A stretch of 64,000 nt of DNA. Source: Phyllobacterium chamaecytisi. GTDB lineage: Bacteria; Pseudomonadota; Alphaproteobacteria; Rhizobiales; Rhizobiaceae. The position numbers and the translations under genes are program-made. Where the stretch lies: contig NZ_JAIQWW010000014.1 of NCBI RefSeq assembly GCF_020164455.1, positions 62,001-126,000 on the forward strand. The letters run 5' to 3'. Shown piece after piece: positions 57,523-64,000 of this stretch. Numbering within the stretch: the stretch's first letter is position 1; every line of letters begins with the position of its first letter. The notes under the pieces are model-generated. The model saw nothing but the letters and a program-made list of their open reading frames with translations, was not told the DNA's origin and did no database searches.

Positions 57523-58452
57523 ATGCGTTGGCAGGGCCGCAGGCAAAGTGACAATGTTGAGGATCAACGCGGCGAGGGCGGCGGATTTCCCGGCGGTATT
57601 GGCCGTGGCGGTGGCTTTCGACTTCCAGGTGGTTCCGGCTTTCGCACAGCGCGCGGGGGAGGCTTTTCCGGTATAGTCATACTTGCCGCGATTTTCCTGT
57701 TCCTGAAATTCTGCACGAGCATCGATCCGATGCAGATACTGGTTGGTGAAGGCGGCGGCCAGCTCGTGCCCGGCCAGAGCCAAGCGCCAAGCGGCGGCAC
57801 GTCGGTCAAGAACGACGATCAAATGACGCAGTTCGCGCGCACTGTTCTTGCCGAGACCGAAGACGTCTGGAGCGGTATTTTCCAAGCCGAAGGGCAGACT
57901 TATCCGGCGCCGACCATGGTGTTGTTCAGCGGACAAGTCCGCTCCGCCTGTGGCTTTGCAAGCGCTGCGTCGGGACCATTCTACTGCCCCGGCGACAAGA
58001 AGCTCTATATCGACCTGAGCTTCTATGACGAACTCGAACAGAAATTCGGCGCTTCCGGGGATTTTGCACAGGCCTATGTCTTAGCGCACGAAGTGGGTCA
58101 CCACGTACAGAACCTCATCGGCGTCCTGCCGAAATTCAACGCGATGCGGCAGAACATGAGCCAAGCCGACGCGAATTCGATGTCTGTGCGTGTCGAGCTT
58201 CAGGCGGATTGCTTCGCCGGTATCTGGGGGCATTTCACCAAGCAGCAGGGCATACTTGAAGCTGGCGACCTTGAAGAGGCACTCAATGCTGCCCAGCAGA
58301 TCGGCGATGATAATATCCAGCGGAGGACACAGGGCTATGTCGTGCCGGAAAGTTTCAACCACGGCACGTCAGCTCAGCGCGCCAACTGGTTCAAACGCGG
58401 TTTCGACAGCGGCAAGCTCGAGAGCTGCGATACTTTCAGTGGAAATATTTGA
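57523..58452 (+). CDS. Neutral zinc metallopeptidase (YpfJ/COG2321 family)
   Basis: 309 residues. A Gly/Arg-rich cytoplasmic N-terminus is followed by one membrane helix (GIVILAAIFLFLKFCT), then a periplasmic domain with the zinc motif HEVGHH in VLAHEVGHHVQNLIG. A further Glu-containing helix VELQADCFAGIWGH supplies the third ligand. The family layout (MRWxGRRxSxNVED start, C-terminal FNHGTSAQRANWFKRGF) is complete. The substrate is unknown. It is divergent from carB. Confidence 0.9.
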   Translation: MRWQGRRQSDNVEDQRGEGGGFPGGIGRGGGFRLPGGSGFRTARGGGFSGIVILAAIFLFLKFCTSIDPMQILVGEGGGQLVPGQSQAPSGGTSVKNDDQMTQFARTVLAETEDVWSGIFQAEGQTYPAPTMVLFSGQVRSACGFASAASGPFYCPGDKKLYIDLSFYDELEQKFGASGDFAQAYVLAHEVGHHVQNLIGVLPKFNAMRQNMSQADANSMSVRVELQADCFAGIWGHFTKQQGILEAGDLEEALNAAQQIGDDNIQRRTQGYVVPESFNHGTSAQRANWFKRGFDSGKLESCDTFSGNI

Positions 58453-58482
58453 GCTCCCGTAATCCGCAGCAGCTGATGCCGG

Positions 58483-58660
58483 TTATCTCTCCCCTTGCGG
58501 GAGAGAAAGGATTTTCCTGGATTTAGCCTCTTTGCTAAATCCTTGGAAAATCCAAGTGAGGGGATAGTTCAATGAATCAAATCCCCTCTCTGGCGATTTC
58601 TAGCATTTAGCAAGGGCTAAGATGCTGAAATCGCTTTCTCCCCCACAAGGGGGGAGATAA
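58483..58660. repeat. Palindromic intergenic repeat element B with four hairpins
   Basis: Outer 27-bp arms (58483-58509 and 58634-58660, about 4 mismatches) share the CCCCTTG..GGGAG core with the element at 39.4 kb. Inside are GGATTTTCC..GGAAAATCC with GGATTTAGC..GCTAAATCC, then GAGGGGAT..ATCCCCTC, then GCGATTTC..GAAATCGC. It lies between convergent genes. Confidence 0.8.
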
Positions 58661-58665
58661 GAGCG

Positions 58666-59388
58666 TTAGCCAGCGTCCTGTTCACTCATGAAATCCAAAC
58701 CTAGCGCATGCGCCACGGCGGCGTTTGAGTGAATAGTCGTTGAATCGAACACCGGCAGAGCGAGATTGTCGTGGGTCAGGGACAGACAGATTTCCGTGCA
58801 ACCGAGAATGACGCAGTCGGCACCGGCATCCTTGCCGCGCTGGACGATCTTTTCCAACGCGTGACGGGAATCATCCTTGACGACACCGCAGCAAAGTTCG
58901 TCGAAAATCACCGAATGCACCTTGGCGCGGTCAATCTCATTGGGCACGATCAACTCTATATCGAAATGGTCACGCATGTAATCGGCGTAAAAACCGTGCT
59001 CCATTGTGTAGCGCGTCGCAAGAAGCAGGGGCCGCTTCTTGCCCGCTGCCTTCAGCGTGCGGCCGGTTTCATGCCTGATATCGATGAGCGGAACATTGAC
59101 GGACGCGGCAACCGCATCGGCCACCAGATGCATCGTGTTGGTGCAAATCAGGACGCAGTCCGCACCGGCGCCTTCAAGTCGCTTCGCTGCGCCCGCGAGA
59201 AGGGCTGCGGCGTCATCCCAGCGGTCGCTTTTCTGCAACGCGACGACTTCGGCGAAATCCAGCGATTGCAGGGCGATTTTGGCTGAGGCGAGACCGCCCA
59301 CACGTGTCCGGACCATTTCGTTGATCTGGCGGTAATAAACCGCCGTACTCTCCCAGCTCATTCCGCCGATCAGTCCGATAGTACGCAT
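58666..59388 (-). CDS. Aspartate/glutamate racemase family protein
   Basis: 240 residues from the ATG at 59388. The two catalytic cysteines are in ICTNTMH (near residue 82) and ILGCTEI (near residue 195), giving the cofactor-independent two-base mechanism. N-terminal MRTIGLIGGMSWESTAVYYR matches YgeA-type racemases, which have broad amino-acid racemase activity, rather than MurI. An Lrp-family gene is divergent and probably controls it. Confidence 0.9.
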   Translation of the reverse strand: MRTIGLIGGMSWESTAVYYRQINEMVRTRVGGLASAKIALQSLDFAEVVALQKSDRWDDAAALLAGAAKRLEGAGADCVLICTNTMHLVADAVAASVNVPLIDIRHETGRTLKAAGKKRPLLLATRYTMEHGFYADYMRDHFDIELIVPNEIDRAKVHSVIFDELCCGVVKDDSRHALEKIVQRGKDAGADCVILGCTEICLSLTHDNLALPVFDSTTIHSNAAVAHALGLDFMSEQDAG

Positions 59389-59470
59389 TTGCAAGTTCCC
59401 TGAATTGATTTACTGGCAGGATAATAAATCGGCATGGGCGCAGAGTGTTCGCAAAGTTTGTGGAAGTTCC

Positions 59471-59500
59471 TTGCGGGCAGACAAAAACCGGGCGTATAAT
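59471..59500 (+). promoter_or_regulatory. Putative promoter of the Lrp-family gene
   Basis: TTGCGG (59471-59476), an 18-bp spacer and a perfect TATAAT (59495-59500), 36 bp before the start codon. Confidence 0.6.
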
Positions 59501-59503
59501 TCA

Positions 59504-59517
59504 CTAAGTGCGCTTAG
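59504..59517 (+). promoter_or_regulatory. CTAAG-N4-CTTAG inverted repeat at the lrp transcription start
   Basis: CTAAGTGCGCTTAG begins 4 bp after the TATAAT box. It is a plausible autoregulatory Lrp site. Confidence 0.5.
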
Positions 59518-59536
59518 AAATTGCTGGAGATGCGAG

Positions 59537-60001
59537 ATGCTCGATGATCGTGATCGCAAGATACTCAATTTGCTGCAGGAAAATGCGTCGCTTGCCGTCT
59601 CTGATCTGGCCGATCGGGTAAGCCTTTCAATCTCCGCCTGTTCGCGGCGCATTCAGCGTCTGGAGGACGATGGCTATATCGCCAAGCGGGTCGTGCTTCT
59701 GGATCGTGCACATGCCGGCTTGCCGACGACGATGTTCGTGATCGTGCGTACAGCCCGCCATTCTGCCGGTTGGCTTGAACAGTTTCGTGCGGCGATCGTC
59801 GACATTCCCGAAATTGTCGAAGTGCATCGCATGACCGGGACGATCGACTATATCCTGAAATTGGTACTGCCGCGTGTCGAAGCCTATGACGACATCTATA
59901 AGGCGCTTGTGGAGAAGGTCGAGTTCTTCGATATATCCGCCTCCGTTTCGATGGAAACATTGAAAGCCACGACCGCGGTTCCAACGCACTATGCCCGCTA
60001 G
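59537..60001 (+). CDS. Lrp/AsnC-family regulator
   Basis: 154 residues. The helix-turn-helix is MLDDRDRKILNLLQENASLAVSDLADRVSLSISACSRRIQRLEDDGYI, followed by an AsnC ligand-binding domain (TTMFVIVRTARHSAGWLEQF, VEVHRMTGTIDYILKLVLPRVEAYDDIYKAL). It is divergent from the racemase gene and likely senses an amino acid that the racemase acts on. The ATG has GGAGAT upstream. Confidence 0.93.
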   Translation: MLDDRDRKILNLLQENASLAVSDLADRVSLSISACSRRIQRLEDDGYIAKRVVLLDRAHAGLPTTMFVIVRTARHSAGWLEQFRAAIVDIPEIVEVHRMTGTIDYILKLVLPRVEAYDDIYKALVEKVEFFDISASVSMETLKATTAVPTHYAR

Positions 60002-60356
60002 ATTCAGGTGAATGCCGGCCTGACCTGAATCACTAGCCTCTGATTGCGCACAATTTGACAGGGTTTGTCAGTAGGATTTTGCCCAAAAGGCACTTTCTGG
60101 TGGCGGAATGGCGGATTTCCTGATCATGTTCACGGATTGTTTCGCGCCTTCTAGGGCCTGCTGGTATTCACGCTCTGACGGCCTGCAAATGGCGTTTTTC
60201 TGCGCTCCGGTGCTCACGTACCTTAAAGTACGCTGCGCTCCGGTGCTCGAAACCCACCATTTTCGTCACGTCAGAGCGAGAATCTCAACAGGCCCTCCTG
60301 CAATACAACGATTTTCCGCGCAGTTGCAGACATAAACGCCAGTTGCGAGTTTTCCG
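60002..60356. other. Interval between lrp and the MFS gene
   Basis: It starts with a weak hairpin (ATTCAGGT 60002-60009 with ACCTGAAT 60023-60030) right after the lrp stop. The middle is the repeat element at 60153-60296. No protein gene is supported. Confidence 0.5.
60153..60296. repeat. Composite inverted/direct repeat element
   Basis: The outer 28-bp arms (60153-60180 and 60269-60296) start AGGGCCTG and hold GCTCTGACG/CGTCAGAGC, imperfect but clear. Inside, TGCGCTCCGGTGCTC occurs twice as a direct repeat around GTACCTTAAAGTAC. Sequences of this kind recur between genes in rhizobial and Brucella-like chromosomes. Confidence 0.75.
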
Positions 60357-61628
60357 ATGATTGACCCTATCCTGGCCAAACGCGGCCTGACGCTCGTCTT
60401 CATGATCCTGCTGCTGGATATCATCGGCATCGGTATCATCGTTCCGGTTCTGCCCGAGTATCTTGAGGAACTCACCGGCACGGATGTGGGGAATGCAGCA
60501 ATTTACGGCGGGTGGCTGCTTTTCGCCTATGCCGGAATGCAGTTTGTTTTTGCGCCGCTGATCGGGAATCTGAGCGATCGCTTCGGCCGTAGGCCAATAT
60601 TGCTGACGTCGGTTATTACCTTCGCATTGGACAATCTGATTTGCGCGCTTGCACCAAACTTCGCCATCCTGCTGATTGGCCGAATCCTTTCAGGTATCAG
60701 CGGCGGCAGTTACTCTACGGCCTCCGCTTACATCGCCGATGTCAGCACGGACGAAAACCGCGCAAAGAATTTCGGCCTGCTTGGCATTGCATTCGGCATT
60801 GGTTTTATTCTTGGGCCGATCATTGGCGGCTTCCTCGGCGAGTTTGGCCCCCGCATACCGTTTTACGGGGCGGCGCTGATCTCGTTTCTGAATTTCGTCG
60901 CCGCTTATTTCCTTCTGCCCGAAACGCTCGCCGCGAAGGATCGCCGGAAATTCGAATGGAAGCGGTCCAATCCGCTTGGCGCCCTGAAACAGATGCGCAA
61001 TCACACAGGCATTCTGTGGATCGGCCTCGTGTTCTTCATGCTGACGCTCGGACACATGTCGTATCCGGCGGTATGGGCCTATGTCGGCAGTTACCGCTAT
61101 GGCTGGAGCGAAAGCGATATCGGCATGTCGCTTGGCATCTACGGCCTGTGTGCGGCAATCGTGATGGGGCTCGTCTTGCCTCGCATCGTGTCGAGATTTG
61201 GCGAATGGCGCACGGCCGTCATCGGCCTCGCCTTTGCCGCGCTCGGTTTCTTCGGCTATGCCGGCGCCTGGCAGGGGTGGCTGGTCTATGTGGTAATTGT
61301 TGCGACCTGCCTTGAAGGCGTCGCTGATCCGGCCATGCGCAGTATCGCCTCCGCCAAAGTGCCCGCATCGGAGCAAGGCGAGCTGCAGGGGGCAATGACC
61401 AGCCTGTTCAGCATCACCAACATTATCGGCCCGCTGATCTTCACGCAGATATTCGCGATCTTCACCGCGCCGGGCGCATCCATCACCTTTAGTGGCGCGC
61501 CCTATGTGCTTGGCGGGATTTTCGTGCTGATCGGCCTGATTGTTTTCGTGCTGCGCGTCGAAAAGCCGTCGCTGGCCAAAGACGAGGTTCTCGTTCCGGG
61601 TGCGTTGGCCCAGAACGAGGCCGGATAA
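60357..61628 (+). CDS. MFS transporter, TetA-like (TCR branch)
   Basis: 423 residues, twelve helices. The TetA-type start [31 protein letters not shown] and motif [15 protein letters not shown] in loop 2-3, are followed by [33 protein letters not shown]. This is the tetracycline-resistance-like drug:H+ antiporter branch. Chromosomal members often carry other drugs or none known. It is a single gene with no TetR partner. Confidence 0.88.
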   Translation: MIDPILAKRGLTLVFMILLLDIIGIGIIVPVLPEYLEELTGTDVGNAAIYGGWLLFAYAGMQFVFAPLIGNLSDRFGRRPILLTSVITFALDNLICALAPNFAILLIGRILSGISGGSYSTASAYIADVSTDENRAKNFGLLGIAFGIGFILGPIIGGFLGEFGPRIPFYGAALISFLNFVAAYFLLPETLAAKDRRKFEWKRSNPLGALKQMRNHTGILWIGLVFFMLTLGHMSYPAVWAYVGSYRYGWSESDIGMSLGIYGLCAAIVMGLVLPRIVSRFGEWRTAVIGLAFAALGFFGYAGAWQGWLVYVVIVATCLEGVADPAMRSIASAKVPASEQGELQGAMTSLFSITNIIGPLIFTQIFAIFTAPGASITFSGAPYVLGGIFVLIGLIVFVLRVEKPSLAKDEVLVPGALAQNEAG

Positions 61629-61634
61629 GCAGTT

Positions 61635-62108
61635 TTATAGTCCGAGGTCTGACAGGCCGGGATGATCGGCTGGACGTGGTCCGGAGCGGTCCCAGTGAAA
61701 CTTGCGTTCGGATTCCTTGATCGGGAGGTCGTTGATGCAAGCAAACCGCTTTTGCATCAGGCCGTTTTCGTCGAATTCCCAGTTTTCATTGCCGTAGGCA
61801 CGAAACCAGTTGCCGGAATCATCGTGGTATTCGTAAGCGAAGCGAACGGCGATTCGGTTGTCAGTGAATGCCCAAAGCTCCTTGATCAGCCGGTAATCGA
61901 GTTCACGATTCCACTTGCGCGTGAGGAAAGCCACAATTGCCTCGCGTCCCTCGACAAACTCTGCACGATTGCGCCAATAGCTGTCGATCGTATATGCCAG
62001 CGATACGCGCTCGGGGTTGCGGCTGTTCCAACCGTCCTCGGCGCCACGGACTTTTTGCACCGCGGTTTCGTGCGTAAATGGAGGTAGGGGCGGGCGCTGT
62101 TCCGACAT
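61635..62108 (-). CDS. NTF2-like protein (DUF1348 family)
   Basis: 157 residues. The family pattern is visible: [40 protein letters not shown], then [43 protein letters not shown], ending with [21 protein letters not shown]. The cone-shaped NTF2 fold often binds small ligands; activity is unknown. It converges on the MFS gene by 6 bp. Confidence 0.9.
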   Translation of the reverse strand: MSEQRPPLPPFTHETAVQKVRGAEDGWNSRNPERVSLAYTIDSYWRNRAEFVEGREAIVAFLTRKWNRELDYRLIKELWAFTDNRIAVRFAYEYHDDSGNWFRAYGNENWEFDENGLMQKRFACINDLPIKESERKFHWDRSGPRPADHPGLSDLGL

Positions 62109-62191
62109 GGTCGATACTCCTCATTTTTACGTTCCGCGCGTCGCACGAAACTGATCGAGGCAATGATTATTCCAACCGAGGTGTTTTTTCC

Positions 62192-63112
62192 ATGTCCTAT
62201 GAAAAGCGTATTGCACTCAATGCCCGCGGCCTCTCCCTATCCCGGCTGGTTCTAGGTGCCTGGCGCCTGCTGAACGAACCGGAAAAGCCTGACGCGGGCA
62301 GCGTGGCGAGGCTGATCGCTGCTGCGATCGATCTTGGCATGACGAGCTTCGATCACGCGGATATTTATGGGAACTACGGTGTTGAGGAAGCGTTCGGTGC
62401 CGGGCTCAAGCGCTGGGGCGGCAAGCGCGAAGCCTTCGAACTGGTCACCAAATGCGATATCATGCTGAAGTCGGATGCGCGGCCTGATAACCGGATCAAG
62501 CATTACGATACCAGTGCCGCACACATCAAAGCCTCGGTGGATCGTTCGCTCACGAACCTGCACACGGACTACATCGATCTATTGCTTATTCATCGCCCCG
62601 ATCCGCTGATGTACGCGGATGCAACAGCGGCAGCGCTTGAGACTATCGTCAAGGCAGGAAAGGTGAGAGCAGTCGGCGTCTCCAATTTTTCGCCTTCGCA
62701 GTTCGATCTCCTGGCTTCGCGATTGCCCTTTCCCTTGGTTACCAACCAGATTGAGATGTCGGTCCTGAATACCACGCCGCTTTCGGACGGCAGTCTCGAT
62801 CACGCACAACGCCTGCGTTATGTGCCTATGATCTGGTCTCCGCTGGGTGGCGGTAGTCTGTTCACGGGCGATGGGGTGCAGGAACAACGCGTGTGTGAGG
62901 CTTTGCAAGCGGTTGCAGATGAGATCGGCGGAGCCGAGATATCTGCGATAGCGATCGCATGGCTGTTGCGCCATCCAGCGAGGCTGATCCCGGTTCTTGG
63001 CAGTCTCAAGGTCGAGCGGCTGACCGCGATGGTATCTGCGTTGGATATCGAGCTCGATCGCCAGCAGTGGTTTGCGATATTAAAGGCAAGTACTGGCCAC
63101 GACGTCGCCTGA
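62192..63112 (+). CDS. Aldo/keto reductase family oxidoreductase
   Basis: 306 residues, (beta/alpha)8 barrel. Catalytic Asp and Tyr appear in TSFDHADIYGNYGVEEAFG (Asp/Tyr), the Lys in ELVTKCDI and the His in DLLLIHRPDPL. The end VPMIWSPLGGGSLFTG and LRHPARLIPVLGSLKVERL form the NADPH site. It resembles the YdhF branch. The frame opens 114 bp earlier, but the ATG at 62192 starts the fold. Its stop abuts the convergent carA stop. Confidence 0.9.
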   Translation: MSYEKRIALNARGLSLSRLVLGAWRLLNEPEKPDAGSVARLIAAAIDLGMTSFDHADIYGNYGVEEAFGAGLKRWGGKREAFELVTKCDIMLKSDARPDNRIKHYDTSAAHIKASVDRSLTNLHTDYIDLLLIHRPDPLMYADATAAALETIVKAGKVRAVGVSNFSPSQFDLLASRLPFPLVTNQIEMSVLNTTPLSDGSLDHAQRLRYVPMIWSPLGGGSLFTGDGVQEQRVCEALQAVADEIGGAEISAIAIAWLLRHPARLIPVLGSLKVERLTAMVSALDIELDRQQWFAILKASTGHDVA

Positions 63113-64000
63113 TCAGGCGGCGTGATCGCGTTCGGGCAGTGTCTCCATGCCCTTGCTCTCCCGGATCAGGTTGAAGAACCGACGGAACAGATAATGTGAG
63201 TCCTGCGGACCCGGCGACGCTTCGGGGTGATGCTGCACTGAAAAGACCGGACGGCCGACAACACGCAGGCCGCAATTGCTGCCGTCGAACAGGGAGATAT
63301 GGGTTTCCTCGACGCCATCCGGAAAGGATTCGGCATCGACGGCAAAGCCGTGGTTCATTGAAACGATCTCGACCTTGCCCGTCGTGTCATCTCGCACCGG
63401 ATGGTTCGCGCCGTGATGGCCCTGGTGCATCTTCTTGGTATCGCCGCCAAGTGCGAGCGCCAGCATCTGGTGACCGAGGCAGATGCCGAAGACCGGAATG
63501 TCGGTCTTGATAAGCTCCTTGATGGCTGGAACGGCGTATTTACCGGTCGCCGCCGGATCGCCTGGTCCATTGGAGAGGAAGATGCCATCCGGTTTATGGG
63601 CCAGAACGTCTTCGGCGGTGGCGTTAGCCGGGAGAATGGTGACTTTTGCACCAAGACCGGCGATGAGCCGCAGGATATTGCGCTTGATGCCATAGTCGAT
63701 GGCGACAACGTGGAACTCCGGCGCCGTTTGCTCGTCAAAGCCTTCGTTCCACACCCATGGCTTCTCGGTCCAAACGGAACTCTGCCCCGACGTAACGTCT
63801 TTGGCGAGGTCGAGGTCAAGCAGGCCATGCCACGCCGCGGCGCGCTTTTTCAACGCTGGAATATCGAACTTGCCGTCCGGGTCATGGGCAATCACAGCGT
63901 TCGGCATACCCTTCTCGCGGATGAGAACTGTCAGGGCGCGGGTGTCGACGCCAGCCAGAGCAATAACGCCGCGCGCTTTCAACCAATGATCCAGGTGGTC
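63113..64000 (-). CDS. carA: Carbamoyl-phosphate synthase small subunit (5' end outside window)
   Basis: The C-terminal ~295 residues are visible; the frame is open through the right edge. Class I glutamine amidotransferase domain: [17 protein letters not shown] with the nucleophile Cys, a catalytic His in [11 protein letters not shown] and the Glu two residues on. The linker region ([34 protein letters not shown]) is typical of CarA. It supplies ammonia to CarB. It ends where the aldo/keto reductase gene ends. Confidence 0.96.
   Translation of the reverse strand, partial: DHLDHWLKARGVIALAGVDTRALTVLIREKGMPNAVIAHDPDGKFDIPALKKRAAAWHGLLDLDLAKDVTSGQSSVWTEKPWVWNEGFDEQTAPEFHVVAIDYGIKRNILRLIAGLGAKVTILPANATAEDVLAHKPDGIFLSNGPGDPAATGKYAVPAIKELIKTDIPVFGICLGHQMLALALGGDTKKMHQGHHGANHPVRDDTTGKVEIVSMNHGFAVDAESFPDGVEETHISLFDGSNCGLRVVGRPVFSVQHHPEASPGPQDSHYLFRRFFNLIRESKGMETLPERDHAA

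Overview
The window comes from the chromosome of an alphaproteobacterium of the order Hyphomicrobiales (Rhizobiales), most likely near Brucella/Ochrobactrum or Phyllobacterium. The basis is gene content and order: a three-gene petABC cytochrome bc1 operon, a BA14K-family protein, an LpcC/WadC-type core glycosyltransferase beside a family 25 glycosyltransferase, trxB followed by an LsrB/VtlR-type LysR regulator, and a UvrB with a long N-terminal extension. Base composition is moderately GC-rich and even. I saw no rRNA, tRNA, CRISPR array, prophage, transposase or integrase, so this looks like ordinary core chromosome with small repeat elements between genes.

Layout. 1-4.8 kb: end of an ABC exporter, petABC, apt. 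4.8-9.4 kb (minus): prs, then rplY-pth-ychF and two MaoC hydratases. 9.5-14.2 kb (minus): a lipoprotein, an M24 peptidase, pgeF, a NDUFAF7-type methyltransferase and lgt. 14.3-16.3 kb: small genes (UbiK-like, a 57-residue protein, YbjN, CsaA-like). 16.3-19 kb (minus): a glyoxalase-like protein, a Tat-exported small dehydrogenase subunit and a GMC oxidoreductase. 19.2-24.6 kb: a ribbon-helix-helix regulator, a MarR/OmpR/histidine kinase cluster, ilvE and an MBL hydrolase. 24.6-31.4 kb: BA14K, a cold-shock protein, a lytic transglycosylase, a HAD hydrolase, a HerA-like ATPase, and an MFS/TetR pair. 31.4-37.9 kb: uvrB, an HNH endonuclease, SemiSWEET, an enolase-superfamily enzyme, a YciA-like thioesterase and a VOC protein. 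38.1-43.2 kb: LtrA, extensin-like, two DMT proteins and a PQQ-type sugar dehydrogenase. 43.4-48.7 kb: greA, two LPS glycosyltransferases, Lrp, trxB, lsrB and a probable AbcR small RNA. 49-64 kb: aatA, GST, cspA, an ABC-D protein with a broken ATPase site, carB, a zinc peptidase, a racemase with a divergent Lrp regulator, a Tet-type MFS protein, an NTF2-like protein, an aldo/keto reductase and the 3' part of carA.

Gene groups that work together: petABC forms complex III. prs makes PRPP, which apt uses. carA and carB encode the two subunits of carbamoyl-phosphate synthetase but are about 6 kb apart with unrelated genes between them. lgt makes lipoproteins of the kind encoded at 9.5 and 39.5 kb. 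trxB and LsrB sit together as a redox and envelope regulation locus next to LPS core genes.

The most interesting signals are regulatory or degenerate rather than a new gene cluster. They are: intrinsic-terminator hairpins inside the leaders of both carB and greA; a probable AbcR-family small RNA beside its likely activator lsrB; an ABC-D transporter with nearly every ATPase motif broken; an HNH nuclease with an uncharacterised N-terminal domain; several long palindromes in divergent promoter regions; and multi-hairpin repeat elements, one of which writes the end of a small ORF. All family assignments come from reading motifs; no search was run.
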